From contig VTPC01002345.1 of NCBI GenBank assembly GCA_011009095.1, forward strand, positions 212,563-276,562: a DNA stretch of 64,000 bases, written 5' to 3'. Positions 42,678 to 56,200 of the stretch are shown in pieces (position 1 is the stretch's first letter; the number at the start of each line of letters is the position of its first letter). The notes under the pieces are model-generated. The model was not told the DNA's origin. It searched no databases and saw nothing but the letters and a program-made list of their open reading frames with translations. A program made the position numbers and the translations under genes. This DNA is from Ignelater luminosus (lineage: Eukaryota > Arthropoda > Insecta > Coleoptera > Elateridae).

Positions 42678-44932
42678 CAGGGACATCATCAATTGGAGGA
42701 AGCCACGTGACCACTAATTTAAAAGTGGCGCGAAAATTTTACCTTTCAACGTTGGCTACACTCCCTCACGAGTATATTTCTAACCTAAAATTACATCGGC
42801 GTGCGTACGTTCCGTGGTTTCTTCGTCTCTGTTTTGCGTTTTCTACAGTTTATTTTGTTCTATTTAAAAATCAGTCTTTTTCAAGACTAAATCTGTATTT
42901 TGTGAGTTAATCGAGGTAAGTTAGATTTAACGCATTCAAAGTGTAATAATAAATTTTAAAACTGCATAATTATTTCAGTTTGGAAGGTTACGTTTTTGCG
43001 ATGCCTTTTACAAGCGAACAAGATAAATTTATTTTAATAGCTCACTATCGAAGTGGGACACAGAATGCATGGTTCATGGACTTATTCATTACAGTCTTGT
43101 ATCCAACAATTTGAACAAGCTTTTCCTGAAGTGCAAGTCCACTACGATGCATTTGTACGTCGTAGGCATGATATACTTAAGCGGTTTGAAGAAAAACATT
43201 GCATCTGCAAAGGCAAATCATCTGGTAGACCAACCGTATTAACTGATGAAGTTCTCGAGGACATGCAGATGCGAATGAATCGTAGTCCCCATAAATCCAT
43301 TAAACGCTTAGCCACTGAAACAGGTAGGAATCTATTTGCATTAAACAAATAATATGTTTTGCTTCATTCGTGTTTTAAATTATTAATTATTTTGAATTTA
43401 TCACTTGTAGTAATTCAATTGTTTTATTAGTAAACATAAATAAAAAACTGGCCCTGCTATTTATTTCTGAATTATTTACATTCATTAAACAATTTAAACT
43501 ATTTTAAACCATAATCTAACCAACAACTTTTTCCGCAGGACTTTCATATGGAAGTTGCCAAGTTGCATTAAAAAAGAAGCTACGAATGCATCCCTATAAA
43601 GTGTCTGTAATACAAGAACTATTTCCGCATGATCATCAATTACGAATTCAATACTGTCAGTGGTTTATGCAACACTTGAACAACGATGACATATTAAATA
43701 TTACATTTATGTCAGATGAAGCATGGTTTCATTTATCGGGCTATGTGAACAGCCAAAATTACAGAATCCCCACAATTATGAAGAAACAAGTTTGCATCCC
43801 CAGAAAGTTGGTGTATGGGTTGCGATGTCAAGACGCAGGATCTGTGGTCCATTGTTTTTTAATGACACAATCAGTGGAGAAAGATACCGAGATAATATTT
43901 TAACACCCTTTATCGAACAACTATTGGATGATGAAATCCAAGAGGGCTACTTCCAGCAAGATGGTTTGACGAATTAAAAGAGGCCATACAAAATGAAATT
44001 AATAATATATCACCAGAAACCTTAGTTTCAGTTTTCAATAGTATCAAAAATAGAGTTCGGTTATGTTTAGAGAAACAGGGTGGCCATATCGAACCATTTA
44101 TGTAATTTGTACATAAATTGCAATAAAATGTAAAATACCTAAATGAAATTGTAAAATTTAGGATAAATGTAAGCCATTATTTTTAATTAAATTCTATTAA
44201 CCTGCTACCTAATGAATTATTTTTTTATAAATAAATTATGGCAGCTGAAATAATTGCGATTTTTAGTTCTGTTATCTAGCATACCTAATTCTAAGTATTA
44301 TGTTACATTAATTTCAGAAAATAAAAATTACACGTCAATTATTAATCTTTAATTATTCCCAGAACACGATTGTGTTAAGATGGCTGCCAAAGTGCCGATT
44401 TTGATAAATGGTTTTTTTAAATATAAAATTAAACATTTAATGATTGAGTATGTATATCATTTATGCATGCATAACTATACAAAAAAATTCATTATTAAAT
44501 ATTTAGTATTAAATTTAAATGAGTTTGAACTTCAAATATTGTTTAAATGACGAAGTATTGGTACATTTACCCTACCTGCATAATTACCTTTTTATGAAAA
44601 ATCCTTCATAGTGGACAGTTAAATTTAATAAAATTGAAAAAATAAATAAAAAGCTCTTGTTGAACAGCTACATCAGCATTGTTTGGGCCTTATCTAATTC
44701 TTGTTTTTACAAATATCTTCAATATATTGTCATTTTTTAATTTTCCAATTTTATATATAATTATCTTTAAATATTTAAATTTCTAAGTAGTTTCATCATA
44801 TATCCAATACTACGCCACTGGAAGACTACATAATTCTTCATTACAACAGAGCTGCCAACAGTGCAAGATGTGTTGCCTAACCAACAGTAAATTTCGTAGT
44901 CACGTGGCTTCCTCCTATTTATGATGTCCCTG
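42678..44932 (+). mobile_element. Tc1-like DNA transposon nested in the Gypsy LTR
   Basis: A 2,255-bp element with TIRs of about 35 bp: CAGGGACATCATcAATtGGA.. continuing GGAAGCCACGTGAC, and its complement ending at 44932. Flanked by TA at 42676-42677 and 44933-44934. The TIR contains the palindrome CACGTG. The single gene is a DUF4817/DDE_3-type transposase with one intron. A 120-bp piece near 44440-44560 recurs at 20640-20760. Confidence 0.88.
43001..44105 (+). pseudogene. Tc1-like (DUF4817/DDE_3) transposase, two exons, broken
   Basis: Exon 1 (43001-43323) begins MPFTSEQDKFILIAHYRSGT, the usual start of these transposases, changes frame near 43060, and continues as SCIQQFEQAFPEVQVHYDAF.. 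and GRPTVLTDEV. The donor GTAGGA at 43324 and acceptor TTTCCGCAG before 43539 join in phase (ETG-LSYGSC). Exon 2 carries MSDEAWFHLSGYVNSQN (first catalytic D), a frame change, then HPQKVGVWVAMSRRRICGP and GYFQQDG (second D). It then jumps to FDELKEAIQNEINNI and ends TAA at 44103-44105. The last catalytic segment is deleted, so it is inactive. The intron is unusual for Tc1-like elements. Confidence 0.83.
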
Positions 44933-45034
44933 TAGCACTGTAGTAATGGACGCTATGCTGCATGAAATAGCAATGTTAAAATTAAATAATAAACTACAAT
45001 AAACTACCAAGTGTTATTGTTCATTTTATTTTAT

Positions 45035-45500
45035 GTCACTAATACGTATACAAAACACTTACTTTAAAACTTATAATACAAATGAAAAACAATTATCAAT
45101 TGTGCGTTGCATTTCAACGAACGGTTCCAAGATTTTAATTTTTTTCTATACTTTAGACACGAACTTTTTCCTGCTTGAAGCGTTAGGCAACACACATTAC
45201 ATGTTTTTCGTATAGTAACCAGATTGCAAGATTATCGACAATAGTAACTAACGTTTCTAAAAACTGAATGCAGTGGTGCACGTAACACATGCATTTTAGG
45301 CTTTTATTTTACCATACTTGATTCATTAACTGTGTTGATTATCTGTATTGATAATATTTAATTTTCTTTTTTCTACCAAATGAAATCTTATCTTTAGATT
45401 TAATTTTTGATTTATACATTTTTATTAGACTTTTGTATTTTCTATATTATTTAAAATTTTATATTTTCTCATTTTCTCTTACTCTGTGCTGTTCTTGTAT
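45035..45500. repeat. Duplicated intergenic block, copy 1, part 2
   Basis: Continues copy 1 after the retrotransposon. AATACAAATGA.AAcAATT, CATTTCAACgAACgGTTC, TTTCTATACTTTA and GCAACACAcaTTAC align with 55400-55560 and with 61190-61330. Confidence 0.7.
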
Positions 45501-45529
45501 ATTTTAAAATTATTTAAATGCATTAGGCG

Positions 45530-46390
45530 ACTTTGATTACGTACCTATTATAAATGCATATACCAGAGTAACTCAAGTATCTAAATCATGCATTGGTGAC
45601 TTCTTTGTAAAAATAATGGATAACATCCCAATAGCGAATTGTAATAGCTATTGTAATTCATTCAATCATAACGGATCATTATCCCATAATTATAAATATT
45701 AAAAATAATGAATCGATAAATCCAAATTCAAATAATGATTCTGTCAACAGTAAAAGGATTATAGATTTTAGTAAATTAAATAGATACTTAATTAGGGAAA
45801 ACTGGGATGAAATCTTAGAATCAGATGAAGTTGACAATGTCACTGAGCTATTTATAAACAAATTAAGCGTTTTGTTAATAATTCTAGCACAACTATTCAC
45901 ATACCTTCTGTTAAGAGAATATTACATTTGTATTGATTTACGATGATTGTCGAGGACAGCCGAACATACAAGTAAAGGGTGCGCAAGAAATGTAATAACA
46001 ACCCTCTGCCTCTTCCACAGCGACAGCCGTCGAATACAGACACGCTCAGACGTGTGAACAATTCACATTTAAATAAACGTCTTTTACATTTACAATTCAG
46101 GAGTATTTTTATTCAATTATACAGTCCATTATATTGAAGTACATTTACAATTTGCAACACCTTCTAAGAGTAGAAAGATAAAACACTGGAGGATCAATGG
46201 CATTTTAAGTTCAAGAAGAACTAGATATAATTTGTTTAAAGCTACTTTAAGGAAACCTAATAATAAAATCTACTTGAAACATATAAAACGTAAAATAGTT
46301 GATAAACATGATGTAATTATATTGAATACTAAGTGTAAAATTGTATTTCAACAAGTTGTTTCAGAATGTAGCAGTCAACATTTTTAAGAA
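45530..46390 (+). mobile_element. Jockey-like element fragment (endonuclease to RT linker)
   Basis: Broken plus-strand frames read VPIINAYTRVTQVSKSCI, then KRIIDFSKLNRYLIRENWDE and SDEVDNVTELFIN. After the interruption at 45909-46159 they continue IPSKSRKIKHWRINGILSS and KATLRKPNNKIYLKHI. This is the endonuclease C-terminus and linker before the RT of Jockey/LOA-type elements. No RT core follows. Confidence 0.65.
45909..46159. mobile_element. Copia-like solo LTR with 5-bp duplication
   Basis: A 251-bp insertion starting TGTTAAGAGAA and ending TTTGCAACA, flanked by CCTTC at 45904-45908 and 46160-46164. Removing it restores I-P-S-K-S-R-K in the host element. TGTTA..AACA ends with a 5-bp duplication are typical of Ty1/Copia LTRs. 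No internal region is present. Confidence 0.85.
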
Positions 46391-46877
46391 AATAAATAAA
46401 CTCAATAAAACAATATCTAGTTTATGTCAATCCAAATACCATTTATCTAACGCCAACTATTGAAAATAAAAGAGATAAACATACTAGATCGCTAAGAAAC
46501 TCTATGTGTGAAGGGTATGTTAACATATCAGATATACATTAAAGAAAATTGAAAAATCTACAGTGTGTATATATAGTAAGGAATAATATTCATATTTTTT
46601 TTATTATCCCTGTTTGGAAGAAAAGCTCGGACACGTCGATTTTATTTTTCCTCCGGATTTTATGGATATAATTTTAATTTTTTTGTTTACTACTCTGTGA
46701 CCTATGACGTCATTGACTTTTTTTTAATGGAACCCCTTTATCTTTTAGCAAGAAATAAAAAGTAGATTTTTTTCTGAGTTCAGCAATACCCCACATGTGG
46801 TATTTAAAATTAGTAGTTTTAGAGATATGGAGGGTTTGACGAAAATAATTAAACTTGAAATTTTAATGTTTTAATGT

Positions 46878-47025
46878 CTGGTATCAACAGGATGGTACGC
46901 CACCAAATTATTCATACCAGATGAAGTCTTTCCTAATAGATGGATAGAAAGACGTGGTCCAATGGAATGGCCGGCTAGATCTTCTGATCTCACCCCGCTT
47001 GATTGTTTCTTTGAGGGTATTTAAA
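46878..47025 (+). mobile_element. Scrap of DUF4817-type transposase
   Basis: Reads VWYQQDGTPPNYS, then in another frame VFPNRWIERRGPMEWPARSS and DLTPLDCFF. The FxQDGxPPHY and WPARSPDLTPLDFF signatures are those of insect Tc1-like transposases. Only about 50 codons remain. Confidence 0.75.
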
Positions 47026-47850
47026 ATCAAAACCTCGAGGTTTTGAGTGATACACACGTGATTTTAATTATATTGAACTTAAATCTCCCGCCTCTATTTA
47101 GGATATTTTAAAGGTAGCTGCCAAAGTTGTTGCCAATGTAGCCAACACTATATTCTTAATATATAAAAGATTTCGAGGTTATGTTACGTTTTTTAGCAAA
47201 AATATCAACACCGCGTACTTATTATTATAGGGTACCCGTATAGGTTATGTTTATAATAATAATAAATGTTTCAGAGATTAAGAATGCGTGAAAGGTTGGT
47301 ACCACTGAAAATCGCTTTAATGCGTAGGTCTAGTATACAACCTTTGCTGAAAAATACTACCGGATCTACTTTTAAATCTAGAATCTAGCATGAAAACTTG
47401 GAAGCAAGTTCTGATTTACAATTATCCAAGTCGAGCTAGTTTTGAATTTAGTCACAGTTCTAGAAATATAGACGAAAGAAAGTATAATGTAAAACGGGCT
47501 TCAAAAAGGATAATAAAAGTTAAATATTTTTGGTTTCCCAGGGTGTTCTTAAATATTTTGTCGGATTAAAACTGTGCCTTTAGAAGCAATGCCAACTTTT
47601 ATAGCGGGCGATTCTGAACGGAGCCGCGAACCGGATGAGCGAGGACCTAGAGGTGGTAGCGGCAAACCTCTGCTTTTAGTTGTTTAGTATTATCAGGCCC
47701 GCTCTAGGCGGATGATCAGGGTGTGCACTGCACACGGGCGGGGGGCGGCAAATACAGCGATCTCGTCATTATCATTCATTCTCATTAATCAGACGAGGTT
47801 TGCTAGAAAAATTTCTGCAAATGATTAGGAAAAACACAGATACAATTTAG
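47026..47850. other. Unassigned DNA with a G-rich patch
   Basis: A G-rich patch at 47600-47760 contains the near-palindrome GTGTGCACTGCACAC followed by GGGCGGGGGGCGGCAAAT; GGGGGGCGGCATTT recurs near 50190. Probably ends of a decayed DNA transposon; the family was not identified. Confidence 0.35.
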
Positions 47851-47854
47851 TGAA

Positions 47855-48955
47855 TGGCTTTATGGTTTTTAAAAATATTCGCCATTAGCATCAATATACT
47901 TTTGCTTACGCTCGAACCAATTTTCGAAGCATTGTTTCCAATCTGAAGCTGGTACATCAGATATAAATAAATACCTAAATGCCTCAACGGCTGCTTCAGG
48001 TGAAGAATAACGCTCACAACGCATGTTGTTTTTGATTGTCGGAAACAGAAATTTGATGTTAGATCAGGTGAATATGGACAATGCTACATCAACTTCACTT
48101 TTTCACTGTCTAAGAAGTCGACAGTTTGTGAAGCTGTGTGGGCACTTGGCATTGTCATAGTGAAGAAGGGTGCACTGATTAGATTGTTTTTACTGACTTC
48201 GCCGATGACATCCGGCAAACAAATTGTTGTGTGCCAATTAGCGTTCATTTGCTTTGCAACACTACGGGAACGAACAACTTTTGTGGATTTCGACTCATCT
48301 CGAAACATCCAAACAGTGGATTGTTGTTTAATTTCCGGCTCGTATGAGTAGATCCAACTTTCGTCACCAGTAACAATGTCGTATACTAAATTTGAATGAT
48401 CTCGGTTGAATTTCTTCAGCATTTACTTGCACCAATTCACACGTTTAAATGATCGTGTAAAATCGTGTTTATTGGTTTCACGTCAATGCCCAAGGTATGT
48501 CACATGCCGATCTCGCTCAATCATTTTACGCACAGCATCAACGTTAGTGGCAACAACCTTCACGAAATTCATCACTGAGAAAAGAACGCCTACGCTGGAA
48601 CTCAGCAAACCAATTGTAAACAGTCCTATTCCAAGAGGGCCCGGGGGGGCAAATGATCCCACTTGCCCCCCCCCCCCGAGCGCCCAAGTGGGATCATTTG
48701 CCCCCCTTGGCTTGCAAAAACAATTAAATGTATACAAGAAAAAATAATTTTATGCTGTCGACAAACATAGAATTGGACGGCAATCTTTATTCTGTCTCCC
48801 CCCTGGAAAAAATCCTGCGGGCGTCGTTGTCCTATTCGATGGAGCTTCCTCACCAAAAGCCGCATTAAGCTGTTCAATACATTGTTTGGGTGTTACGTTG
48901 CTTCGAAAATCGTAAAACTCATTGCTCGAAAATGTTCACGCGAGAGTTCCATTTT
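47855..48955 (-). mobile_element. Second mariner (SETMAR-like), frameshifted
   Basis: Minus strand from 48952: MELSREHFRAM, then FYDFRSNVTPKQCIEQLNAA, an interruption at 48632-48837, VYNWFAEFQRRRSFLSDEFR, NVDAVRKMIERDRHVTY, WCK, MLKKFNRDHSNLVYDIVTGD (first catalytic D), HYDNA in another frame, YSPDLTS, and the C-terminus SSPEAAVEAFRYLF.. WKQCFENWFERKQKYIDANG near 47860. Many frame changes make it a relic. It belongs to a different mariner lineage from the elements at 4.3 and 30.5 kb. Confidence 0.83.
48632..48828. mobile_element. 197-bp MITE with 9-bp duplication and G/C hairpin
   Basis: The mariner frame is interrupted between two copies of GTCCTATTC (48623-48631 and 48829-48837); removing the insert and one copy restores A-P-S-N-R-T-V-Y-N-W. 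The ends CAAGAGGGCCCG and (complement) AACGACGCCCGC are weakly similar. Inside, 48643-48665 and 48685-48706 form a perfect 22-bp inverted repeat (GGGGGGCAAATGATCCCACT..) around a loop rich in C. A 9-bp duplication suggests a Mutator-like source; this is an inference. Confidence 0.8.
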
Positions 48956-49212
48956 TTCACAAAATTACTTTTTTCAAAGCGCTATGTAAACAGAACTGGT
49001 TAGCTTGGGTATGAACTATCAACTAAATTATAGGTTAGAAGTGACAGATTTTCCGAATTTAACAATAATGGCACAACGCTGACACAACCGGAAGTACCCA
49101 TTGCAGAAATCTTTCCAGCAAGCCTCGTACAGCATTATGAACAACCTTTACTTGTTATAACAATATTTTTTCTTTGTATACATTTATTGCATGCATCGTC
49201 TCGTAATTATTA

Positions 49213-49915
49213 TTATGGTTCAGTTATCAAAGCCAGTTGATTGTGAGACAAAGTACCCACATCAAACAAAAGACTATCGCAAATTGAGCTCAGAAACGAT
49301 TTTCTCTCCGCTAGAGGCGATGTTATTCCACGTTGAATTTGACAAGTTTATAAGTTTCAGGTTATTAATAGGCTTAAGACATTTTTAGTTCAAAAGAGTC
49401 GTTTACCATACGAAGCGTAAAGAAAAATGCATATTTAACAAATGCAAAAATATTATGAACCCGTCAATCGCGTGAATACCATCGGAGTCAAATCGAGGCG
49501 CTCGCGGTCGAATATGAAAACTTGTCTGTACGCCAAATGAGATTATTTCCACATAATGAAATGCTGATTAGAGGCGTTATAGTACAAGAGCCACTGACAA
49601 AAAAAGAAGACCTGAATCCTAACTTCCTGACGTTGTTACACATCGACGCAGAAAGGTATCTAGGTACTCTGGTAAAAATTTCAACGAGTTAGGGGTGGGC
49701 ATGCGTTCGTAGTAGAAATTATGAAAAACTCTAGATTTTTTACGATTTTAATAACCTCAAACTTATACACAGATGTTTAAACTTGTCAAATTGAACGTGG
49801 AATAACAGTTCCTCTAGCGGAGAGAAAATCGTTAATGAGCCCAATTTTATTTGGTGTCGGTACTTTGTCTCACATCAACTGGTTTTGTCAGTTATCTCAT
49901 AACAGCGCCATCTAC
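49213..49915. mobile_element. Foldback element with about 130-bp inverted arms
   Basis: The left arm 49213-49355 (CCAGTTGATTGTGAGACAAA.., CGATTTTCTCTCCGCTAGAG.., GTTATTCCACGTTgAATTTG) is mirrored by the right arm 49777-49915. The interior has no complete frame. The outer limits are approximate. Confidence 0.78.
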
Positions 49916-50780
49916 TGGCATCTATCGGAATTAAGATGCGAAACGTCTACAAGTTCGAACCACCATAACAGAAGTAGGTCCAGTCACAAAGAACCCACAT
50001 TTAGTACAATGAATGAGTGAGAGCCGCGCGTTTGACAGTGACATTAATTTTTGAAAATTCTCCGTCATAAATATGTAATGATAATAAATTGTTTGACTTT
50101 GTAAAGTATTTCTTTACTTTTTTACACACTCATATGTAACAAAAAAGTCCTTTGTACAACCTAGTCATGGGCAGAGGATGGAGGCATGGGGGGCGGCATT
50201 TCGGTTTTGCATGCGGGCGTTCAGGTGTCTAGGGGCGAGCCGGAATATTATAATTTGTATATAATATATATATACGATTTTTCAGTGGTTTTATTGCGTT
50301 TTTGACTTAGGGACTAGTCAAATGTTATAGTGCATTTTCTATCAGCTAACGGTCTTTCTCACACTTATTAATTATGTTTAAAACCTAATAATACTGTGTC
50401 ATTGATTGTTTTTTTCGCTTTATAATGATTTACAATGTTTATCACTCCTACGGCTACTAACTACTTAAATTACCTATATATATAATTTCTAAAATAGTTT
50501 TTAAAGTGTTGTATCTTATTATAATTTTTTCTTATATTAATTAAACTAAAATTAGGTATATTTTTACACAATTTACCTGTTGATAATGTATTTTGGATTA
50601 TGAAGTTATCCATCTATATTCTAGGCAGTTTTCATTTAATAAAGCAATTAGTGCTGTATTCAGTTTGGCAAGTATAATTTTCTTGGTAAGATAAACAGGC
50701 ACCTTCTTCAAATCAAGGTAAAATAATAGAATTATTGGTAAAAACAAAGAAATTTGAAAAGATTTAAAGTTTTTCAAATA
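49916..50780. other. Unassigned DNA 3' of PTGR copy D
   Basis: A G-rich patch at 50165-50250 resembles that at 47.7 kb; the rest is AT-rich and featureless. Confidence 0.35.
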
Positions 50781-50821
50781 TTTTATTGAAGATACAGAGA
50801 TAAGCAAAAACCATAAAATTG

Positions 50822-52281
<1,460 letters not shown>

Positions 52282-53095
52282 CTTGTTTTCGATTGTACGG
52301 ACCGGTTACGACTACTAGTATTAACAGTCTGATCACCTCTATTAAGTAACTAATTAAGACTGACGTTCATTAACAATTCTGTTTGTTGTACAACATTTAA
52401 GTGCTATTAATGCTATCTGCAAAAAAAGGTTACTATTGTATGATATTTGTATTTCTATTAGTCGCTTATTATCTACATAAATAAACTGTTCAACTTTCTT
52501 CAAGCTAGGAATTAGTTTTTGATTTCTCACATGTTTACTATGAATGGACTAATAAGTATTTTTGTTAGGAATAGTGGAAATACAAATGCGCTACGTTTTA
52601 AACATAATGACAAACTATTTATACACGGTATGGCGATAAACATAAACATAAAAACATCTAAGAAAGGTAGTTACAAATAATTATCTCTTTAGTTTACAAC
52701 TTTGAGATAAGTGTTGCTCTTTTAGAGCCGAGCCAATCCGAACGAAACGACAATGCAAGTGTACTGTCCATTGTTTTGATTTTGAACTTATTATTGTCAC
52801 GACTTTAAAAGACGAGAGTCTTAAGTCAATTTCTATGGACATTTAATACTATATCTGTGACGTGACTGTGAGCGAGTAACAAATGTTCAGTTTAGACTTT
52901 TTAGTGTTCCACGATAAAGTTTCACGTATACGAATAGGTACTTAATTTTGATAGTTTATTGTAAAGTAAATTATATTTCAAAGAGTATATAATCACTGCG
53001 TTTTATTATATTTGTTTGTTAGTTGCTACGAAGACATCGTCAAGTAGTAGGAGTAAAGGTAAATATTTATTTTGTGTGCAGCAACGAATAAAAAA
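52282..53095. other. 5' flank of PTGR copy D
   Basis: The first 250 bases are alignable with the 5' flanks of copies C and E. Any promoter would lie here; no confident TATA box or initiator was picked out. Confidence 0.45.
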
Positions 53096-53099
53096 ATAT

Positions 53100-54223
53100 C
53101 AATTCTAATGCCGAATTTGTGCCCTGCTCAAACCACTCACTGAACCTAGTTTGCATACATGCGGCTTCGGTCGAGGTTAATTCAGTGACCTTTTTCGGCA
53201 CATTGGAACGTTATGTCTTTTTTTTCTGTCTCCACACACCAGTGGGAGGTTCTACTTGCTACTGCGGGCAAGAGTTTGAAGAGGGTTCAGGACTCACGTT
53301 GGAACGCAAGAGGCGATGCAGTAAAAGTGATACGAAATCATTACAAAAAAATTTTGACAGCACTAGAAGAGCTAACTGAAACGGAAAAGAACTTGAACAC
53401 ACGATCGGACGCAGGGATGTTGTTAGTCACGAAGCAATCATTTTCGTTTTTATGTTTCTTGGGCTTCTGACAACCGGTGCTGCTTGAAGTTAATGATACC
53501 CAAAATTATTTGCAAACGGAAGTACTTAACATACATTAGTGAGCTCACAAAATAAGCGCTTTACAGGCGGTATTGGAAGAGAAACGACAGTAATTTGTAG
53601 ATGAGGCTTTAAATTACGCTAAAGGTTTGTGTGAAGAACTTGGCATTTGTATTGAACTTCGAAGATAAATTAGAAGGAGCCAAATCTTGGGCGACGAAAG
53701 TAGAACTGTTGAACTATCGTACGAAGACGACTTGAGACGAACAATGTTTTCTTCATTAGATTCAATATCTGCTGAAATTCGAATAAGGTTTCAATAGCTT
53801 CAGAATTTGGCAGAAAACTATGCCTTCCTAAGGCCTGCAATAATATTGGGCGTCGATGACGAATACAACCTCGACCGAGCTCCTCAAGATATTGACAAAG
53901 AAGAGTTTGCAAGTGCAGCAGACTGTAAAAAAGAACTTCTTGAGTCCGGCCCGCTGGGCTTATTAAAATTTATTTTTGAGTCCAAGATTGAAGGAGGATT
54001 ACCAGACATTGTTATAATGCTGAGAATATCCCTCACAGTTGCCATTAGTAATGCCAGTTGTGAGAGAAGCTTCTCTAGATTAAAGTTAATTAAAAATTAT
54101 TTAAGATCTACCAAGTCCATGTTGAAACTAACAAATCTAGCTATCGAACAAGAGGTACATATTGACTTTGACTGTTGCATTAGAGAGTTTGCATTGAGAA
54201 AAACATGCAGAATACATTTTTAA
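53100..54223 (+). mobile_element. hAT transposase remnant (ZMYM1-like), broken
   Basis: Broken plus-strand frames follow the order of zinc-finger MYM/TTF-type hAT transposases: CSNHSLNLVCIHAASVEVNS.. TFFGTLERL, then THQWEVLLATAGKSLKRVQD.. WNARGDAVKVIRNHYKKIL, a corrupt middle (53480-53800), and an open C-terminal frame 53807-54223 with the hAT dimerisation motif VAISNASCERSFSRLKLIKN followed by YLRSTKSMLKLTNLAIE. The N-terminal zinc finger is not seen. It sits between PTGR copy D and duplicated block 2. No TIRs or 8-bp duplication were located. Confidence 0.82.
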
Positions 54224-54550
54224 TTTAATAAAGATGCTTTACTTTGAATGACTCAGATTTTTACTAACTTTCTTACTTAATCGTGAAAATGAAAGGGTAT
54301 TTGAAATCATACCGCTAAAAAATAAAAAAAAACCACTTAGCAGTTATCAGGGCTTAAGTGAGGGACCTCGTTTTTCTTGTTGCATAGTTGTTCGACTTGC
54401 TTTTTGAGTAATATTATCTAAGTTGAAACCTACTAAGAAAAATTCATTTTGTTGTAGCCCCTATTAGGTCGGTATCTAAACGTGGAAGCTTTGCTAGTTC
54501 ATGGTAGATTCGCTCCTTGAGAAAAATCGTGGAGACGGATGCGCAGTCTA

Positions 54551-56200
54551 ATAGATTTGCAAATAAATTAAATATTGTGTAGCATCTAAATGCTGATTCT
54601 AAATAATGAGTAAATTAATTCCACTTTACTAGTTATCATTTATTACTTATCGGTTTACTTGATTAAACAATTACGAAATTATAGGTCTTCGATAATAAAA
54701 GTCATGTTTACATTGTTACCTAAGAAAGGATTTAGTTTGCGTTATATGCACTAAAGGTAATTAATAAAATTCAAGGTTGCAAAACGTAATATACATCTAC
54801 AAAGTAATGTACTGCCCATTATAAAAACTACATAAAAATTCAAAACAGCTAGAAAAGACGAGTGATGTAGCATAACACAATTGTAATGAATTAAGCAACT
54901 GTAGTAAAAGTAAGCGGGTATAGTCACAATTAATAAAAATTTTAAAGGAAAGTCTAAATCCACAAAATTAAAATATTATTGATTTTCGCCTATTGGTAGA
55001 CGAGTCTACAGATTTCCAGCGTTTTGTAAAGCCTACCCTCTTCTGCTTCAACAATAAAATTTAATTTCAGGGAATTTCGTTTTCAAAAGGCTTTTTATTA
55101 CAAAATTAATTGCTTTTATAACTGGAGTCTTAAGTCTTAATTATAAAAAAATATTACTTACTGTCAAATACGTATATCAGCAGATAAAAACACAGCTTTG
55201 TAGTACTTCTGTATAAACTACCAAAGCGAAGATTTACACAACGTCCGTACTGGTGGAGCAAGTTGCATCAACTTTGAAGTGAAAAGACTAAATAGAGGGT
55301 AACCTTCCTATACCTGTTCTCTTCTTGGGTACAATAGTACAGATTGTTCAAAAAGTTCTCTTGCTAAAATCAATACATTATTTAAATTCTAAACTCGTTT
55401 TAAGAATTAAAAATACAAATGATAAGCAATTTCTGTTACATTTCAACTAACAGTTCGAAGGTAAATTTTAATTTAAAATTTCTATACTTTATGCTTGCAA
55501 TTTTTTCCTTTTAAAGAGTTATGCAACACATCTTACTTATCTGTTTGTTGTAAACTAACTAACAAATGTCCAGAAAATATTTTTACTTCAGGTATTGGAT
55601 TTGGAACTGAGAACATAATGTCGTTTCGATGGTTTTGATTGTTAGTTTTAGTGACAAGCTATATTTCTATAAATTAGTAATCGAAGTGTTCCTTCATTTC
55701 TTGATTGAAAGATACTTTGCGGAATGTTTTAGAAAACATTAAAGGACATGCTAATTTGTGCTTAACCTGTAACGGAAAACACCTCAACATCTTTTATAAA
55801 TAGTGCATAAAATGTCAAGATTCACAGTTTCCAAATAAAATGTTAACGTTCACTGATGTCAGTGTTATAATTTATCGAAATATTTATGTATCATGTAAGC
55901 AAAGAAGAGGAATGATATTATCCGCAAAATACAAAAGCTGACTTAAGATCAAAAAAGATTTTGCCAGGTAGATATTATTACTGATTTATAGATTTGTTCC
56001 TTTACATTTATTTCTTTGTGCTATGTCATTAAAGTTTCCTAAATGTTATTTACCTTTTACAATTCTACTTATAAAAGAATATTTAGCTCAACTGATATTT
56101 TCCATTTTACCTACAGCTAGCTTTGTTGTTACCATAACTTCTTCAGTAAGTTATCTAATCTGGATGTACTGTATATTTTAACAATAATGAGAATTTTAAA
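54551..56200. repeat. Duplicated intergenic block, copy 2
   Basis: Uninterrupted copy, alignable with copy 1 (38753-39503 plus 45035-45500) and copy 3 (60640-61690). The 3' part shares TTTACCTACAGCTaGcTTTG.., TTGTTaCCATAAC and AATAAGTTAtC with copy 3. Located between PTGR copies D and E. No coding signal. Confidence 0.72.

Larger units (their letters stand above)
39504..45034 (+). mobile_element. Gypsy-type LTR retrotransposon, decayed, with nested Tc1
   Basis: The interruption of the duplicated block holds one 5'-truncated Gypsy-type element in forward orientation: pol domains at 39782-42190, an acidic/basic Glu-Lys-rich tail at 42310-42580, a purine-rich tract (AAAGAAGGGAAGA near 42607) and the start of a 3' LTR (TGTTGTAGTAGTTACC.. 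from about 42620). The LTR is split by a Tc1-like element (42678-44932) and continues from 44933. No 5' LTR is visible near 39.5 kb, so the element is incomplete. Confidence 0.75.
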
